NCBI GenBank assembly: GCA_014905825.1 | Contig: JACGCN010000010.1 | Coordinates: 1,612,001 to 1,676,000 of the forward strand | Reading direction: 5' to 3' | Source of the DNA: Lyophyllum atratum | Lineage: Eukaryota; Basidiomycota; Agaricomycetes; Agaricales; Lyophyllaceae | DNA length: 64,000 bases | Part shown: piece by piece, positions 36,901 to 49,099 of the stretch | Layout of the letters: each line of letters opens with the position of its first letter | Position numbering within the stretch: position 1 is the stretch's first letter | Notes under the pieces: model-generated | Seen by the model: the letters and a program-made list of their open reading frames with translations, nothing else | The model's database searches: none | What the model was told of the DNA's origin: nothing | Translations under genes and position numbers: made by a program

Positions 36901-39900
36901 AATCGGGCCGACGACCTAGGCAGGCGCCAAAGATCCCATCAGTCCCAATTAAAGCATAGTGAAAAAAGTTATGCGCACCCGTCCGTTGACGAGGAGGGCC
37001 TGTTGACCAGGTGCAACCTCCATCTCCCGTGCAACCAAACAGCTCGCCTTGACGAACTCTGCATAGCGAGTCTCATCGAAGTCTACAACATTATCATTAC
37101 CCATCATCATCCTCAGCAGCTCATCATGTGGGAGCACCGCTTGTGCACCGTCGCTTGTAACCCTAGCTGACAGGACCTGCAGAAGCTGCTCTGGGGAAGC
37201 CTTGGAGAGGAGGTGATCCTTGACGAGGTGGGCGATCCACCACGAAGTCACGGGCCGCCTGGCGGCCCCGGTTGGGTCGTTGGGAGGGTTGTGGATGAAT
37301 GAGATACGCGTGCGAGAATCAGGAGTCTGCCAAATTGCCGTATGTGATGAATAGATAATCAGGAGCGAGCTAAAGCGCTTACGACAGAGGACAATGCTTC
37401 CTTGACGAGTTGCAACCCTGCTTCACTGTCAAAGTCGGCAATAACGAAGAGACTAAGTGGGATGACCGGAGTACCCGCTATTAAGAAAGGGTATCAGCAA
37501 ACTCGATATGGGTCGTACGGAAAGTCAACATACAAGGGTAGACAAATGAAGATGGCGCCACGTGGAACCCAGTCCGCGAGAAAATATCCGGGAGGTTGAA
37601 GATGCGGAGACTGCCAGGAGTGGTCGCGGGGTAGATATACTGGTTCCGCCTAAGCCCAGTCGAAGGTTGGTCATAGAAAAATGTCGCCATGGTTGCGTTG
37701 TGCGCATCCGTGATCTTTCCTTCGTAGACCTACACGATAATCTTTGATCAAGCTACATTTGGCAAGGAAGTGAGGATGAAGCCATACCTGCTCCTGGAGG
37801 AACTGCATTTGGCGTGTCAGCTCGGTTTGCATGTGTCGCAGGAATTCCTATTCGACAGTAACCATCAGATCCTACCCACCACAAAACAGAGGGACAAACG
37901 TACATCGTCGAAATCAAAATGCTTTCCATTAAGGAAAACGTGGCCCATGGGGGCCGCCGACATAGTGGCACCGAGACGCTCAGCATAAGTCATAGCCTTG
38001 GTCAGAGGATCTTCCGGAGTAGCTTTTCCGGCCAAGATAACATCCAAGTCAGCAACAACATGGGTCTCCGATCCTTCAACCTGCGCGAAATCTGCGAACA
38101 GCCTTTCTAGGATATCCCCGTCAACTGTAAGTTGGTCGATGGGTTGGGCTTCTGAAACCTGATGCAAGTCAAGTTCAGGGCAAGGAATGAGATGAGGTTA
38201 ACCCACCTCCTGGAAGAATGCCAGTGTCTTTCTGCGCCCATAATTGCGAACCAAGTGGTAGAAGAGCCGGGCCATGCGAATACCTGAGTAAGCAAAGAGT
38301 AAGCGTCAAAATCGGGTAGCATAAGAGACGAAAGCTCACCATCTTCCGTCTCAGCGCTAGGAACAACACCGAACCTGAGCGGGAAGTTCCTATTGATGAT
38401 GTTGGCCATGGGGCCAGCGATGAAGGACAGGCTCGTGGTTTGCGAAAGGTCTAGCACAAGGACGACATTGAAGAGGTTGAGCTTGACACTGGGGAAGCCG
38501 TGATACACGGGCCGGAGAAGCTAAACGCCCCACTACATTTAGATGTGTGGCTGATGCATGTACAAAAAGCATGACATACTGTGTAAAGGGACGCGCTCCA
38601 TTTCTCATACCTAGAATGGCAGCGTCAGAATAAGGGAAGAAGATAAAATATCTTCCTCCTCACCTAGTATCCTCCTCAAAATCATTCCAATAAATAATGA
38701 CATCCCCACCCTCCGGCCTGTCACTCGCATCAAACAATCCATCCAACACATCCGACCCAGTCTGTGCGTCGGCGACACTAGGATGCGTCAACAGATGGAA
38801 TGCCTCCGCCCGCGATATCCCCAGCGACGTCAAGCTGAGCATCGCAGAGCGCTCCTTCTTCAAAAGGCGCAAGAGCCCAAAGGGGTTGACATCCTTATCG
38901 GCGATGACGGCACCATTAAGCCAGAACACGTGGGTACCACCTTGGGCCTTGACTGAGTTTGCTTGAATCTCGGCTTCGAGGCTGGTGTTGACGACGACGC
39001 GCCGTGCGATGGAGGTGGCGTATTTAGGGAAGTTTTGAGAGAGGTGGGTTAGCGTGACGAGGGGCTTGGAGGAGTCAGCGATGAGTTGGATGGCTTGGAA
39101 GCCAATATCTGGGTGGAGCGCGTTAGAACGGTTGTGGTGAGCATAGGTCGGCATAGGATCGTACTTTCGAGTTCTTCTTCGGTCAATGGTGTTGCAGCGG
39201 TAGGTGCTGTGTCATTCTCGGGGTGATTGTGTATGAGAGTCAAGACGGGGTCCACAGTTGACTCCGAGTCGTCGAGTTTCGAAGCATTCTCTGTGTTAGC
39301 ACCTGCCAAAGTGCTTTTAGCCGAGGAAACAGATGTTATCAAGAGAATGCCTACCATTCCGGCTGTTCCTGTCGTCTATCGCAAGATAGTCTGTCTTCTT
39401 CAAGTTCAATGCTACCCCATACCCTGACAGGTAGTTCCGGACATGATCATCGAGAGTTTTGGGAGGAATAGGGCGGAACACGTATTCCACGAGAGGTTCA
39501 GGCTTGTCAGCGAGTGAAAGCAAATAGCTATGCAATTCACGGAAATTAGGCGAAGACGGTGACGCGTAGAAAATGGCAGTCCGAGGTGGGTGCTGGAGAG
39601 TGCGTGCCGGAGGGGGATATATGTGATCAAACGTCAGAAGCCGGGGTCTAGGGAAAGGACTAGAATACGATCAGCGTCTGGGCGTATAATGTTAGCAATT
39701 TAACTCACGCAAGCGTTGAGGTTTTGACTGAAGCGTCTATCGTCTCTATTCCAGCAAGCTTCACGAGTTCTTCGATGTCGCAGACAACTTCTCCATACCA
39801 GTCAACCCATGAGCCGCACTCCGACCCCTTGCTATTATTATGATGGTCCGCATAGTCGTTGTAGAATGCCTCAATCTTCGGTGTAGCTGCGTGTAACGCG

Positions 39901-40262
39901 AGGTGCATCTCCACCGCAGCCACGGCTCCAGGCTCGCTCAAGTACCCGTTGCGGGTGGCAAGTTCCAAAGCAGCTTGGTGCATGGCTTCTGGAGTCAATC
40001 TATGGGGCGAAGACAGTACGTCTGGATCCGAGAACTTGTCCAGGAGCGGGAAGAAGGCATCTGGGTTTTCCAAAGCTACCGTTTCGCTGTCAATATAGTC
40101 AATAACGACCTGAAGTCCTGAATTATTTAATGCTCACAGGACTTCAATTAGTGGTGGAGGTGCAGGCCACGATGACCTCAAAGAAACCTTTACTGGTGGG
40201 CTTGCAGACCATCCTCCCAACACCGCGAAGGATACTCCAAGGAGCTGAAGGCTCCGCCTCAT
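33929..40262 (-). CDS. UDP-glucose:glycoprotein glucosyltransferase (UGGT)
   Basis: ER folding sensor that re-glucosylates misfolded N-glycoproteins for the calnexin cycle. About 1,600 residues in many exons. The N-terminus [20 protein letters not shown] is a signal peptide. A 51-bp intron after LIEVL restores the family sequence [18 protein letters not shown]. Thioredoxin-like sensor domains occupy most of the middle, and a beta-rich exon group lies near 35.5-36.1 kb. The C-terminal GT24 catalytic domain is well conserved: [37 protein letters not shown] (DxD metal site), GYWKEFL and ANLDQDLPNN. It ends [10 protein letters not shown], an HDEL-like retrieval signal (RDEL). The start, at 40262, is fixed by the signal peptide. 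It is divergent from NMD3. No break seen. Confidence 0.95.
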
Positions 40263-40584
40263 TTTGTATGTTCACTTGAGTGAGCTGAGAGGTATAAAGA
40301 GACCCAGAATCTATGGAAATGCTTGCCAGTCTAGAGCATGTACAACAGTTCAGGAGTAAGAATTGTTATTGCCAGATGCATCAACCACAACCGACACGTC
40401 AACAACTTCATTTCTGATCGGGGATCTAATCTTATCGTGGTCGCGTCACGTGTAAGATTTTTTTTGGACGGATCCGAGCATCCTTCGCTCAAGCTCAGTC
40501 ATCTACCTTCCTTTCTAATCCACGGCCACCACCTTTCTCTCTGAAATCACAACCACTCCAAAGAACCCTCAGGTGCTCTCAACC
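40263..40584. promoter_or_regulatory. Divergent promoter, UGGT / NMD3
   Basis: A 322-bp gap between two start codons, CT-rich on the plus strand from about 40490 to 40580 just ahead of NMD3. A TCACGTGTA element (CACGTG E-box core) lies near 40446. No ORF of note. Confidence 0.5.
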
Positions 40585-42549
40585 ATGGAATTTGTCCCAG
40601 CTCCCCCTGTACATAGGGTCCTATGTGCGGATTGTGGTGAGTAAATCTAATCAGACGACGAGAGATCCTAAGCTGATTTGTGCGTTAGGAACACCGATCG
40701 TCCCCAATTCTGCCAATATGTGTGTTTCTTGTCTGCGGAATACGTGAGCAATTTTGATTGCGTTTTTAAAAGATTGATTGACCGTGATCTACGATAGTGT
40801 CGATATCACGGAGGGAATTCCCAAACAAGGTGAGTATCACCGAATCGTCAGAAGGTGCAAGTAATAATATGCATGAATAGCTTCTGTATCGTTCTGCAGA
40901 AATTGCGAACGCTTTCTCTCACCACCCCAAGCTTGGACCATCGCGAAACCCGAATCTTCTGAACTTCTTTCGATCTGCCTCAAAAAGCTCAAGGGTCTGA
41001 ATAAAGTGCGGTTAACGGAGGCACATTTCATTTGGACAGAACCGCATTCAAAGCGGCTCCGTGTGTCGATGACCATCCAGAAAGAGGTGCGTAACTGCGT
41101 TATCATCTTTATCTAGCCGATCATAACGCTCCCTTCAGGTCCTGACTAACACAATCCTGGAACAAACTTTCGAACTTGAATACCTAGTCCAACACGGTCA
41201 ATGTCCGGATTGCGCAAAACTTGCGGCCAAGAATACCTGGAACGCTTTGGTGCAAGTACGCCAAAAGGTCCCGCACAAACGGACATTCTTGTACCTGGAA
41301 CAGTTGATCTTGAAGCACAACGCCCAGAAGGACACGATCTCCATAAAGGAAGTCAAGGATGGTCTCGACTTCTTTTACAGCTCTCGCAGCCATGCCCTCA
41401 AGATGGTGGAGTTCCTCCAAGGAGTCGTCCCCGTTCGGTGCGTCGCCTTCCATTACATTCCTCGAAATCAACCTAATACTAAGCACACCCTGCAGCTCAA
41501 AATCCTCTGAGCAGATCATCTCCTCCGACATCCACACCAGCACCGCCAACTTCAAATACACCTACTCCGTCGAGATCATCCCAATCTGCAAAGACGACCT
41601 CGTCTGCATCCCCCCAAAACAAGCCCGACAACTAAGCAACATCAGCCCCCTCACGATCTGCACCCGCGTCGGCAACTCCATCCACCTCCTCGACCCCGCA
41701 ACACTCCAAGCCTGCGACTTCACCGCAAACGTCTACTGGCGCTCCCCCTTCCACACCCTCGCCACCGTCACCGACCTCGTCGAGTTCACAGTCCTCGACA
41801 TCGAGCCCGACACCCGGCGCACCAAGGGCAAATTCGTCGTGGCCGATGCCCAAGTTGCGCTTGCGGGGGCCTTCCGCTCCTCTGCGGGGACAGGCGGGGA
41901 TGACGAGGACGGTATGATGGACTTTGACGGGCGCGGGACGAGTAACCAAATCTACCACACCCGCACGCACCTTGGCGCGATTCTCCAACCAGGAGATACG
42001 GCGCTTGGTTATCATCTCACGAACAGCAACTACAACTCTGACGACTTCGCGACCCTCGAGGCGGGTCGGATACCCGACATCATACTGGTGAAGAAGGCGT
42101 ACCCGAATCGGCGCAAGAAGAGCAAGGCGCGGTCTTGGAAGCTCCGGAGTATCGCGAAGGAGGCGGGCGAGGAGGGCGAGACGAGTGGGGCACGGGGTGT
42201 TGTGGGCCGGCTTGGAGGAAGAGATCAGAAGAAGATCGAGGAGGACTATGAGTTGTTCTTGCGTGATATTGAGGAGGATCCTGAGATGCGGGGTGCGGTC
42301 AACTTGTACAAGACTTCTGACGTGACAATGGAGGCACCGAAGGAGAAGAAGGGAGGGAAGAAGAAGGCGCAGTTCGCGATGGAAGTGGATGAGGCGGAGG
42401 AGGAGGCTGTCCGGACTAGCATTCAGGGCCATGAGGTCGAAGAGGAGGAAGAGCCTGACTTCCCCGAGGTCTCCTTGGACGAGCTGCTGGAGGACTTCGA
42501 TGAGATGACTCTCGGGGTCGGCGTCGAGGAGGAGCCCGTACAGGAGTGA
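40585..42549 (+). CDS. NMD3: 60S ribosomal subunit export adaptor NMD3
   Basis: Binds the large ribosomal subunit in the nucleus and brings in Crm1 for export. The N-terminal zinc-binding region shows CxxC pairs: CADCGTPI, MCVSCLRN, FCRNCERF and QCPDCAKL. Small exons at the 5' end (introns about 40640-40690, 40745-40800, 40830-40880) are followed by longer ones. Family hallmarks include the segment VRQKVPHKRTFLYLEQLILK and DGLDFFYSSRSHALKMV. A 58-bp intron follows VVPVR and leads to SSEQIISSDIHTSTANFKYT. The C-terminal part is basic then acidic (KKAYPNRRKKSK; EVDEAEEEAV) and ends with Leu-rich acidic sequence (LDELLEDFDEMTLGV) that fits a nuclear export signal. The start, ATG in AACCATGG, is in good context. 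Confidence 0.95.
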
Positions 42550-43275
42550 TCTTCTACCATTATAGACCTGGATGCTTGGATGCCTCTGATATACTTAGGT
42601 TTATTGCGGAACAAACTATGTACATGCGTTGACTCGTCAAATTAGTATTTGTACGTAGTAGATATATAGCGAGCATGATCCCCGTATGATACCTATCTGT
42701 ACCTGGTGAACTATCCTTGAAGCTATCATGCGTAAAATTGGTAGCTCTCCTGGTTAATGAGAGAGAAAGATCGTCCCATATCTCTCTCGATTCCGATCGG
42801 ATACGTTTCTTCTTCCAGCTTGATGCAGAGGGGTATGTCAAGCTTGTGAACTTCAATTTTCGGGGTTCCCGAATCGTAGCCTTGCAGAACGATCAAGACT
42901 GAAAGACTCGGGAAATGAATCGGCGAGCCTAAAGGCACCAATTACCATTCCGAAATGTATCCCAGACGGATTTGAAGCAATCAGTCATATGCACGAAAGC
43001 TTAAAGAAGGGAGGTTATTAGAGTCGTAACGTGCTATCATAGGCCACCACTGCCCGATTCTTTGGTCCCGAAGTCCGCTAGGCGGGCTCTATGATCAGTG
43101 GGAAACAAATGCACGATAACAGCGAAAGGGATGTTATTTCATTCGCGACGGACTAGATGATGCTATACAATGTCACCAATCCTTCAAACCAGCAACGGCA
43201 CGTAAAACAAACATATATATTAGTATCACTTTCAAGATCGTAGAAAGAGAAAGTATCAACAAGCACAACAAATCA
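42550..43275. other. Intergenic between convergent NMD3 and CLF1
   Basis: Nothing coding is supported. Short ORFs on both strands have no motif. Both 3' ends should lie here. Confidence 0.5.
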
Positions 43276-46109
43276 TCACTCCGATTCATCACCCCCATGC
43301 GAGCTCGCTACCTCACTAGACCTATCCGTCTCCTTCTCAATGACAGTAGCAGCCGTAAAGCCCGACAACACAGTCGATCTCCCGCCATCACCCGCGTCTT
43401 TCGCTGCTTGTGCAGTTTTCCAAGCATGTGCCATTTGCAGGAACTTGAAGGAGGTGGGGTTGGCCTCGCGCTCGTCGTCCGCGAATACGAGGTCCCAGTC
43501 TGAAGATCGCGTTAGCATGTCATAATATACATCGTCCAGGATTCGAGATAAACGAACCTTCGACGGTCTCCCCTGTCTCCTCGTCGACGACGCGTCGCTT
43601 GCTGACGATGGGCATCATGCCCTGCACCTTCGCGACATCGGCCTCAGTACCACGGGTCTCCTCGAACGTCTTCCACACCTCGAGCAGCGCAACACGCTGA
43701 GCAAGACAGCGATCAGCACCCATCAACCACTTGAAACGAAGACACCCTTACCTCGCTCTTCAGCCCCTTGGACTTCAAGTCCTTATAACCCCTCTCGAAG
43801 ACCGTCCTAGCGAGAGTCACATCGCCAGGCGCACTCCGCTCCTCCCTCTCCTCATCGCCCTCTTCTTCCTCCTCTTCCTCCTCCCGAACAGCACGCGGCG
43901 GCGGAATAGGCTCCGCCTCAAACAGCGCATACGAGATCCACACCTTGACGTGCCCACTGAGTGCGACGAGACGCTCATATAGCGCACGTGCAATCTCTCG
44001 CTCGCCCTCATCAATCTCGAAGTCGATGTATGCCTTCCAGAGTAGTTCAGGCATGGAGAGCGGCGACTGTGCGACGGCGAGCTCGAAAATCGCGCGGGTG
44101 CGAGAGAAGTCTTGTAGCTGGGACTCGAGCTCGGCGAATTTGATCCAAGCGGGGGAGTTAGCGTGGTCGTACTAGGGGCGGGTGATCAGTGTAAGGTTTG
44201 GACTCAAGGAAGAGTAGGATAAGTACCTCGAGATACTTTTCGTACAGTGTGCGGGCACGATCGAACTCTCGGAGCTGTATATCAATATGATGAGTATATG
44301 TCCAATATATGCGGTGCATGCAACAAACCTCGATCTCCAATTCGATGTAGCCTTTGAACAACGCCTCCTTTGGACACATCCCGATACCCGTACCAAGAAT
44401 CCTGCGAGCAGCAGGGAGATCCAATCGCCTGACCTCGAACTTGGCAAACATGACCCAGAGCTTAGCGAACGTAAACTGCTTGTGCGGTACAAGTGACATC
44501 GCCGTCTGATAGATTTGCCTTGCACGGTTGTAGTCCTGTTTGAAAGCGATAAACATGCGGTCTTACAGATCGAAGACGTAGACAAACAGACCTTGGTTTC
44601 GATCTCCTCGAACAATGCGTAATCCAGCCACAGGAAAATATATCGTCGCCAATGGCGTTTTTCCTCACCAGGAGGTACCTGCGAGACGGCTCGCTCGTAC
44701 ACCTCCCGCACCCGCCCTGCCGCAGCTTCCTCCTCCTCAGGAGTCGCACCCTCGTCTTTGAGATCACGCCATGCACCCTCCTCCAATCGCGCATAGTCGA
44801 ACCACACATCGTAATTCCGTCCATCCTGCGCTAGTTCGTCCTCATACTGAATTCTTCGCTTCCCGAGTACAGTGTTTTCGAGGGTGTTGCGTGTGCCATG
44901 CTGCTTCTCGAATTTGGTGTACGAGGCGTATAAGGCTGCCGATTTCGACCGCGGTATCCGGGCTAGTGCAAACTGCATAAAGTAGGGTTAGATCAGAATG
45001 TGGATAGATGCTCGACAAACAAACCTTATAGATGACCCGTGCCCGCTCATACTCCTTCAACCGCGTCTCCATTTTGGCGAACGCATTGAACACAGCCTGT
45101 GCCTTCTCGATCTGCTCCTCGTCATCTCCATAGAATTCCAAGGCCGTCTGGAACACCTCCCTAGCCTTGTCCAACCTCGCCCGCTCCTCCTCAAACTTGC
45201 CCCACTTCACCCACACCCGCGGCTCCGGCCTCACCGCGACCCATCGCTCATAAATCGAGCTCGCACGGTCCGTTTCTTGGTACCGCTCCTCCAGCTTGAT
45301 GTACGCCTGCCACGCCTTGTCATCTGGTTCCCATTGCATCCACCGCTCAAACACCTGGCGCGCACCGGGGACATTCTGCAGCAGCTCCTCGAGGTATACG
45401 TACTTGTACCAGAGCTGGTCCACTCTGGGGAGGAGCGTAACAGCACGGTCGAAGAGATTGCGGGCGTGCTGGACGTTGCGCGACTTCAGCTCCATTTCGG
45501 TATAGCTCAGCCAGAGCTGCACACTCCTGGGGTCGACATCAAGGGCACGCTCAAAGATAGAACGGGAGCGGGCGAATTCGTTTTGGCTGGCCTGAGAGGG
45601 GAAGTTGAGTGATGAATACTGACGCCGATGGACGATGAATCATACCTCCCAGTTGGCATACTGCAACCACTCTTTTCTGAAGTTCGAAGTCAGACATCAT
45701 AGACAAGCGAAAGAAAGCCCAGACGCACATGCTTCCTCTTGTCCTTCGGATCCTCTCCTCGAATTCCTTTCGTTTGCGGCCGCGATATTCATGGAGTTCC
45801 TCAAAGTCCTCGACCCGCTGTTTAGGTGCGCGAAATGCAGTTTCTTGACGTTCTTGAGCCTATAAGACATGATTCAGCGTATATAATCGGCTATCGTGGT
45901 GTTCTGGCGTACCTCCCGAAGCAGCTGCTCAGCTGTGATCTGTCCGAACGAATGTAGTTGAGAATCCCATAATTTGTCAAAATTAAGCCTCCCGACTCAC
46001 CTGAACCGCTGCTGCCGCCCGATTTTTTATTCTGTGAAATTCACTGTAGTGAGCAATAAACCGCTTGGAGATCGAAAGACAAGTACCTAGGAGCGCGTCC
46101 GTCCTGCAT
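43276..46109 (-). CDS. CLF1: Pre-mRNA splicing factor Clf1 / crooked neck (HAT repeats)
   Basis: Scaffold of the Prp19-associated (NTC) complex in the spliceosome. Exon 1 is MQDGRAPR; after a short intron come [10 protein letters not shown] and [15 protein letters not shown], then the conserved [20 protein letters not shown] block. About 14-15 half-a-TPR (HAT) units follow, with the W..Y...E pattern: [89 protein letters not shown]. An acidic insert ([16 protein letters not shown]) sits between late repeats. The C-terminus ends SHGGDESE. About 740 residues, slightly longer than yeast Clf1, as is common outside yeast. The start was chosen because it gives the family-wide first residues. The opposite strand carries long chance ORFs (44998-45612), which are shadows. 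Confidence 0.94.
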
Positions 46110-46672
46110 GATTGTTGCTCACAATGTCGCGGCTCACGATGAACCGCTGTGTTAACAATTCCGTTGGGATAAAAACAACGCCAAATACGGGGCAAACACG
46201 TTCGCGAGCTAGGTTCGGAGCAAGCCTGTCTCCGGGCCGGCGAGCCGGCGAATCTCGGAGAGAGGCTTGGGACAAAGTCGATCAAACAGCCAGGATGTTC
46301 GACAACATTTGCTGCCTCAAAAACAGCGCTCTGCACCTCGATTAGCTGCGAAAATCTGTTTTTGAGAAGCTTCTTGTTTGATGTTTCAGGTAAGTTAATC
46401 GTCGATACACCATCGTCATTGCATGGAAATCCTCCTCCATCCTCTCCCGCCTCGTTGCGCCTTCAGTTCCTCCTTAAGCCCTGCTTACCTTCCGCCGTTT
46501 TGCTTTTCATGCTCCCTTCCCTTGTTTTTCCTCTTCCCGTCGAATCGATTTTTGACAATACTTTTCTCACAGCCGTGGCGTCAACATTCGTCGCAACGCA
46601 TCAGGAAAAATGCAATGGCTACAGATTGCGCACTGAAAGTATGGACACATGGAGGACGGTCTGTAGGTGTTC
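46110..46672. other. Intergenic upstream of CLF1
   Basis: Contains the CLF1 promoter. Plus-strand ORFs at 46362-46695 include a hydrophobic stretch but no supported gene. Confidence 0.4.
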
Positions 46673-46882
46673 GTAGCTTAGGTAGCTGTTTGTAGCTCTC
46701 ATACAAAATGTGTAGCTCTATGTACAAGTATGTGACCCTCCCTGTATGTCTGTATCAGCTTCTACATGCTCATTGGTACATCAAGTCTGCAAAACAATAA
46801 AATGGGAAGCACGACCTTGCATAGCGTTCATGATATGATACGGGAAGGTCATGCGTGTGCAAAATAAAAATATCCATCACAT

Positions 46883-46924
46883 CGAGTTGAACCGGCGACC
46901 TCCAAAAAGCAACCACTTAGACCA
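46883..46924 (-). repeat. tRNA-like sequence (A and B boxes)
   Basis: Minus strand: A-box-like TGGTCTAAGTGG (46913-46924) and B-box-like GGTTCAACTCG (46883-46893). Flanking CATCA and TGATG could pair as five bases of an acceptor stem. The space between the boxes is too short for a full anticodon arm and variable loop, so it is a truncated tRNA relic or SINE head. Confidence 0.4.
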
Positions 46925-47171
46925 CTGATGCACTCATCCGTTGAGCCATACCATACAAGTATGCTGCTCTAATTTGAAACCTATGAGTCATCGCCAACGC
47001 TTTTGGATTCAACATTTTTTCTTCGAAGTCATTTCAAGCTCCGCCCACAGAAACTCAGCTCCGCATTTGCCCGTCCAGACGGTTGTCTTCTTCCCTCAAC
47101 ATTTGCCATCGTTGATACGCCTCGCTCCCACCCCTTCTTGTTCTCATGCTCCCAGCCTTCTGTCGGCAGCA

Positions 47172-47240
47172 GGTGGATCGTGATCGTCTATGTCCCTGAT
47201 TGCTATCCATGTCAGCACCACCTGAGTGGCACGATCCACC
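47172..47240. repeat. Perfect 11-bp inverted repeat
   Basis: GGTGGATCGTG at 47172-47182 and its exact reverse complement CACGATCCACC at 47230-47240, separated by 47 bases, inside the putative mobile element. Confidence 0.8.
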
Positions 47241-48057
47241 AGTTTTCGAGCCCATGTAGCCTGCCACCTCATCACCTCGATTGCCTGATAGGGTTAGTTC
47301 TTTTCACAGCCAGAAGAGAGCCTAGGGAGGCGCTTTTTGACGTGCCTGTGCCACTTTGCATATTCTGTAAGTCCCATCTCCTGCTTGAACGATACAGAGC
47401 CCGCCGCTGAGCTGCCCTACCTGCTAGACACACACACACGGACCACCCCCAGCAGTGCTCCACCCCGAAGGGCCCACCACAAGCATCGCAGGGACCACCG
47501 ATGACCGAGTCACGAACCGGCCGGGAGCGAGGCATACGGTGTGTCGCTGCCGCTGACCTCACCCTCACCTCACTGACTCACAGTACTTCGAGCAGCGGCC
47601 CTATGATCCAGACTAAGAGTAGCTGTCACCGGATTAGGCCATACCACTACGCATCTGGTACCACGGCAGCGACTGCACCACTCGCCGACGACTCTTACAG
47701 CCTACCACGCCATGCGAATTGTCCGACAAGACCGCCGCGCCTCCAGCCCTCGACACCCTCACTACATGTAGTATGCATATCCTGCGTTCGGGACATTGCC
47801 GTCTTGGCAGAGCCGATGAGGAGGAGAGTTGAAACTGGTTGGGGCTGATCATCGGTAATGATTGTTCTTCCTTCGTTTAGTACGAAAGAAATACATATTT
47901 CATGTAGTTAATTGTGCCGAATACGATGTTTTTTGTGTCTCTACCTGACTTGAGCGAGATTACAATAAGTATCGAGGTGTATATAGCTCTCATAGGAGCT
48001 GTAGCCATCGAGCTACTGACAGCTACGGAGAGCTACGGTAGCTTGGCTGGTAGCTAC

Positions 48058-49099
48058 GGGCAGGTACATAAAAGGGGACTTGCCTACGAAGGTACGACCT
48101 CTATCAAGACTATGGACTGCTATGGACTCATGTGAATTTTTCCTGATGCGGGGGCGGGAGTGAGGGATGGTTGGAGTGGTGCAGGATGGCGTGGAACGAA
48201 GGGCGGTCTGCCAAGCTCTTTAGGCTTTGTCGTCGACTTCAATCTGACTTCTCGATGGATACTTAGATCCTATTTCCCAACTTTTAAACCGGCTATCGGA
48301 ATCGACACTTGGCTCATCATATCGCTCGATTAGCTTGAGTCATTAGCGGCCCATTGGCATAGCGGATGCCGCTCTTTGACCCTCAGAAGGCATACAGAGC
48401 TCCCGTTCGACTCGGGCGATGTGCATTGTGCGATCGCTCATGACGTTCCAGTTTCGCTTCCCATTGTCGTCTACGCGGCCTGATCCTCGCAGACTCACGC
48501 GGAAAGAAGGCTATTCCTCGTTCACTCTTCAAAGTCCTTCTCATCGTAAGCCTCTTGGGCTGTCTTGTGGTGGGTCTAACAATGCTGGTTTGTGTCTTAG
48601 TGGTTGATCGCTGATGTGCAAAACACGATATTGACAATCGTTGCTGAACATTTCCCTCTTCGCAAGTCCTCATATGCGGTCAACTGCAAGTCCTTCGCCG
48701 TATAGAAGGGGAAACCCCTTATCACCATATCAATATCGACGTCACAACACTCGTTCAGTCGAGGCCCTCGACCGTTCCGTGTGACTATGCGGTAGAAATA
48801 CTCTCAACCCTCCAAGGGATGTCGAGCGACAATAAAGCACCGCTAAAAGCTCCCGGAGTTGCCACCTTTAGCTTTTGGAGATTGCTCGCCAGTCGAAAAC
48901 GGTTTAATATCTCTTCAGTCTGATTCCACGTCAACAACGGTTCCAAACTGCAGATCTAAGTGCCGCAAATAATCGTGGTGATGCTGAGACGATCCCGCAC
49001 AATTCGGTAAACTCGGCGGCATTGATACACATATCGACTTCCTGGACACGCTAAAGACGAGGTACTTACGCTGCCCGCATTGACCACTGCGACACTGCA
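48058..49099. other. Intergenic, repeat-flanked
   Basis: No supported gene apart from the tRNA-like sequence at 48355-48416. Several short ORFs are present without motifs. Confidence 0.4.
48355..48416 (+). repeat. tRNA-like cloverleaf remnant
   Basis: A-box-like TGGCATAGCGG (48355-48365) and B-box-like GTTCGACTCGG (48405-48415). Three arms can be drawn: D-stem GGC/GCC (48356-48358, 48368-48370), anticodon-like stem GCTCT/AGAGC (48371-48375, 48396-48400) with a 20-base loop, and a T-arm CCCG-TTCGACT-CGGG (48402-48416). The variable loop is only one base and the acceptor stem pairs poorly, so a working tRNA is unlikely. Confidence 0.4.

Larger units (their letters stand above)
46673..48057. 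mobile_element. Probable non-autonomous element with GTAGCT-rich inverted ends
   Basis: The left end has four GTAGCT units in plus orientation (46673, 46682, 46692, 46712). The right end, 1.3 kb away, has four AGCTAC units (48011, 48021, 48031, 48052), the same word inverted, plus two GTAGCT at 48038 and 48050. Subterminal arrays of short inverted words are typical of eukaryotic DNA transposons. The inside holds no transposase-like ORF. It has a tRNA-like sequence at 46883-46924 and a perfect 11-bp inverted repeat GGTGGATCGTG/CACGATCCACC at 47172-47240. Exact ends and target-site duplication were not found. Confidence 0.45.

Noticed and set aside
41632..42432. 266-codon minus-strand ORF
   Set aside because: It lies fully opposite the NMD3 coding exon, is Arg/Leu-rich as expected for an antisense shadow, and has no domain.
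44998..45612. 204-codon plus-strand ORF
   Set aside because: Antisense to well-supported HAT repeats of Clf1; composition is that of a shadow frame.
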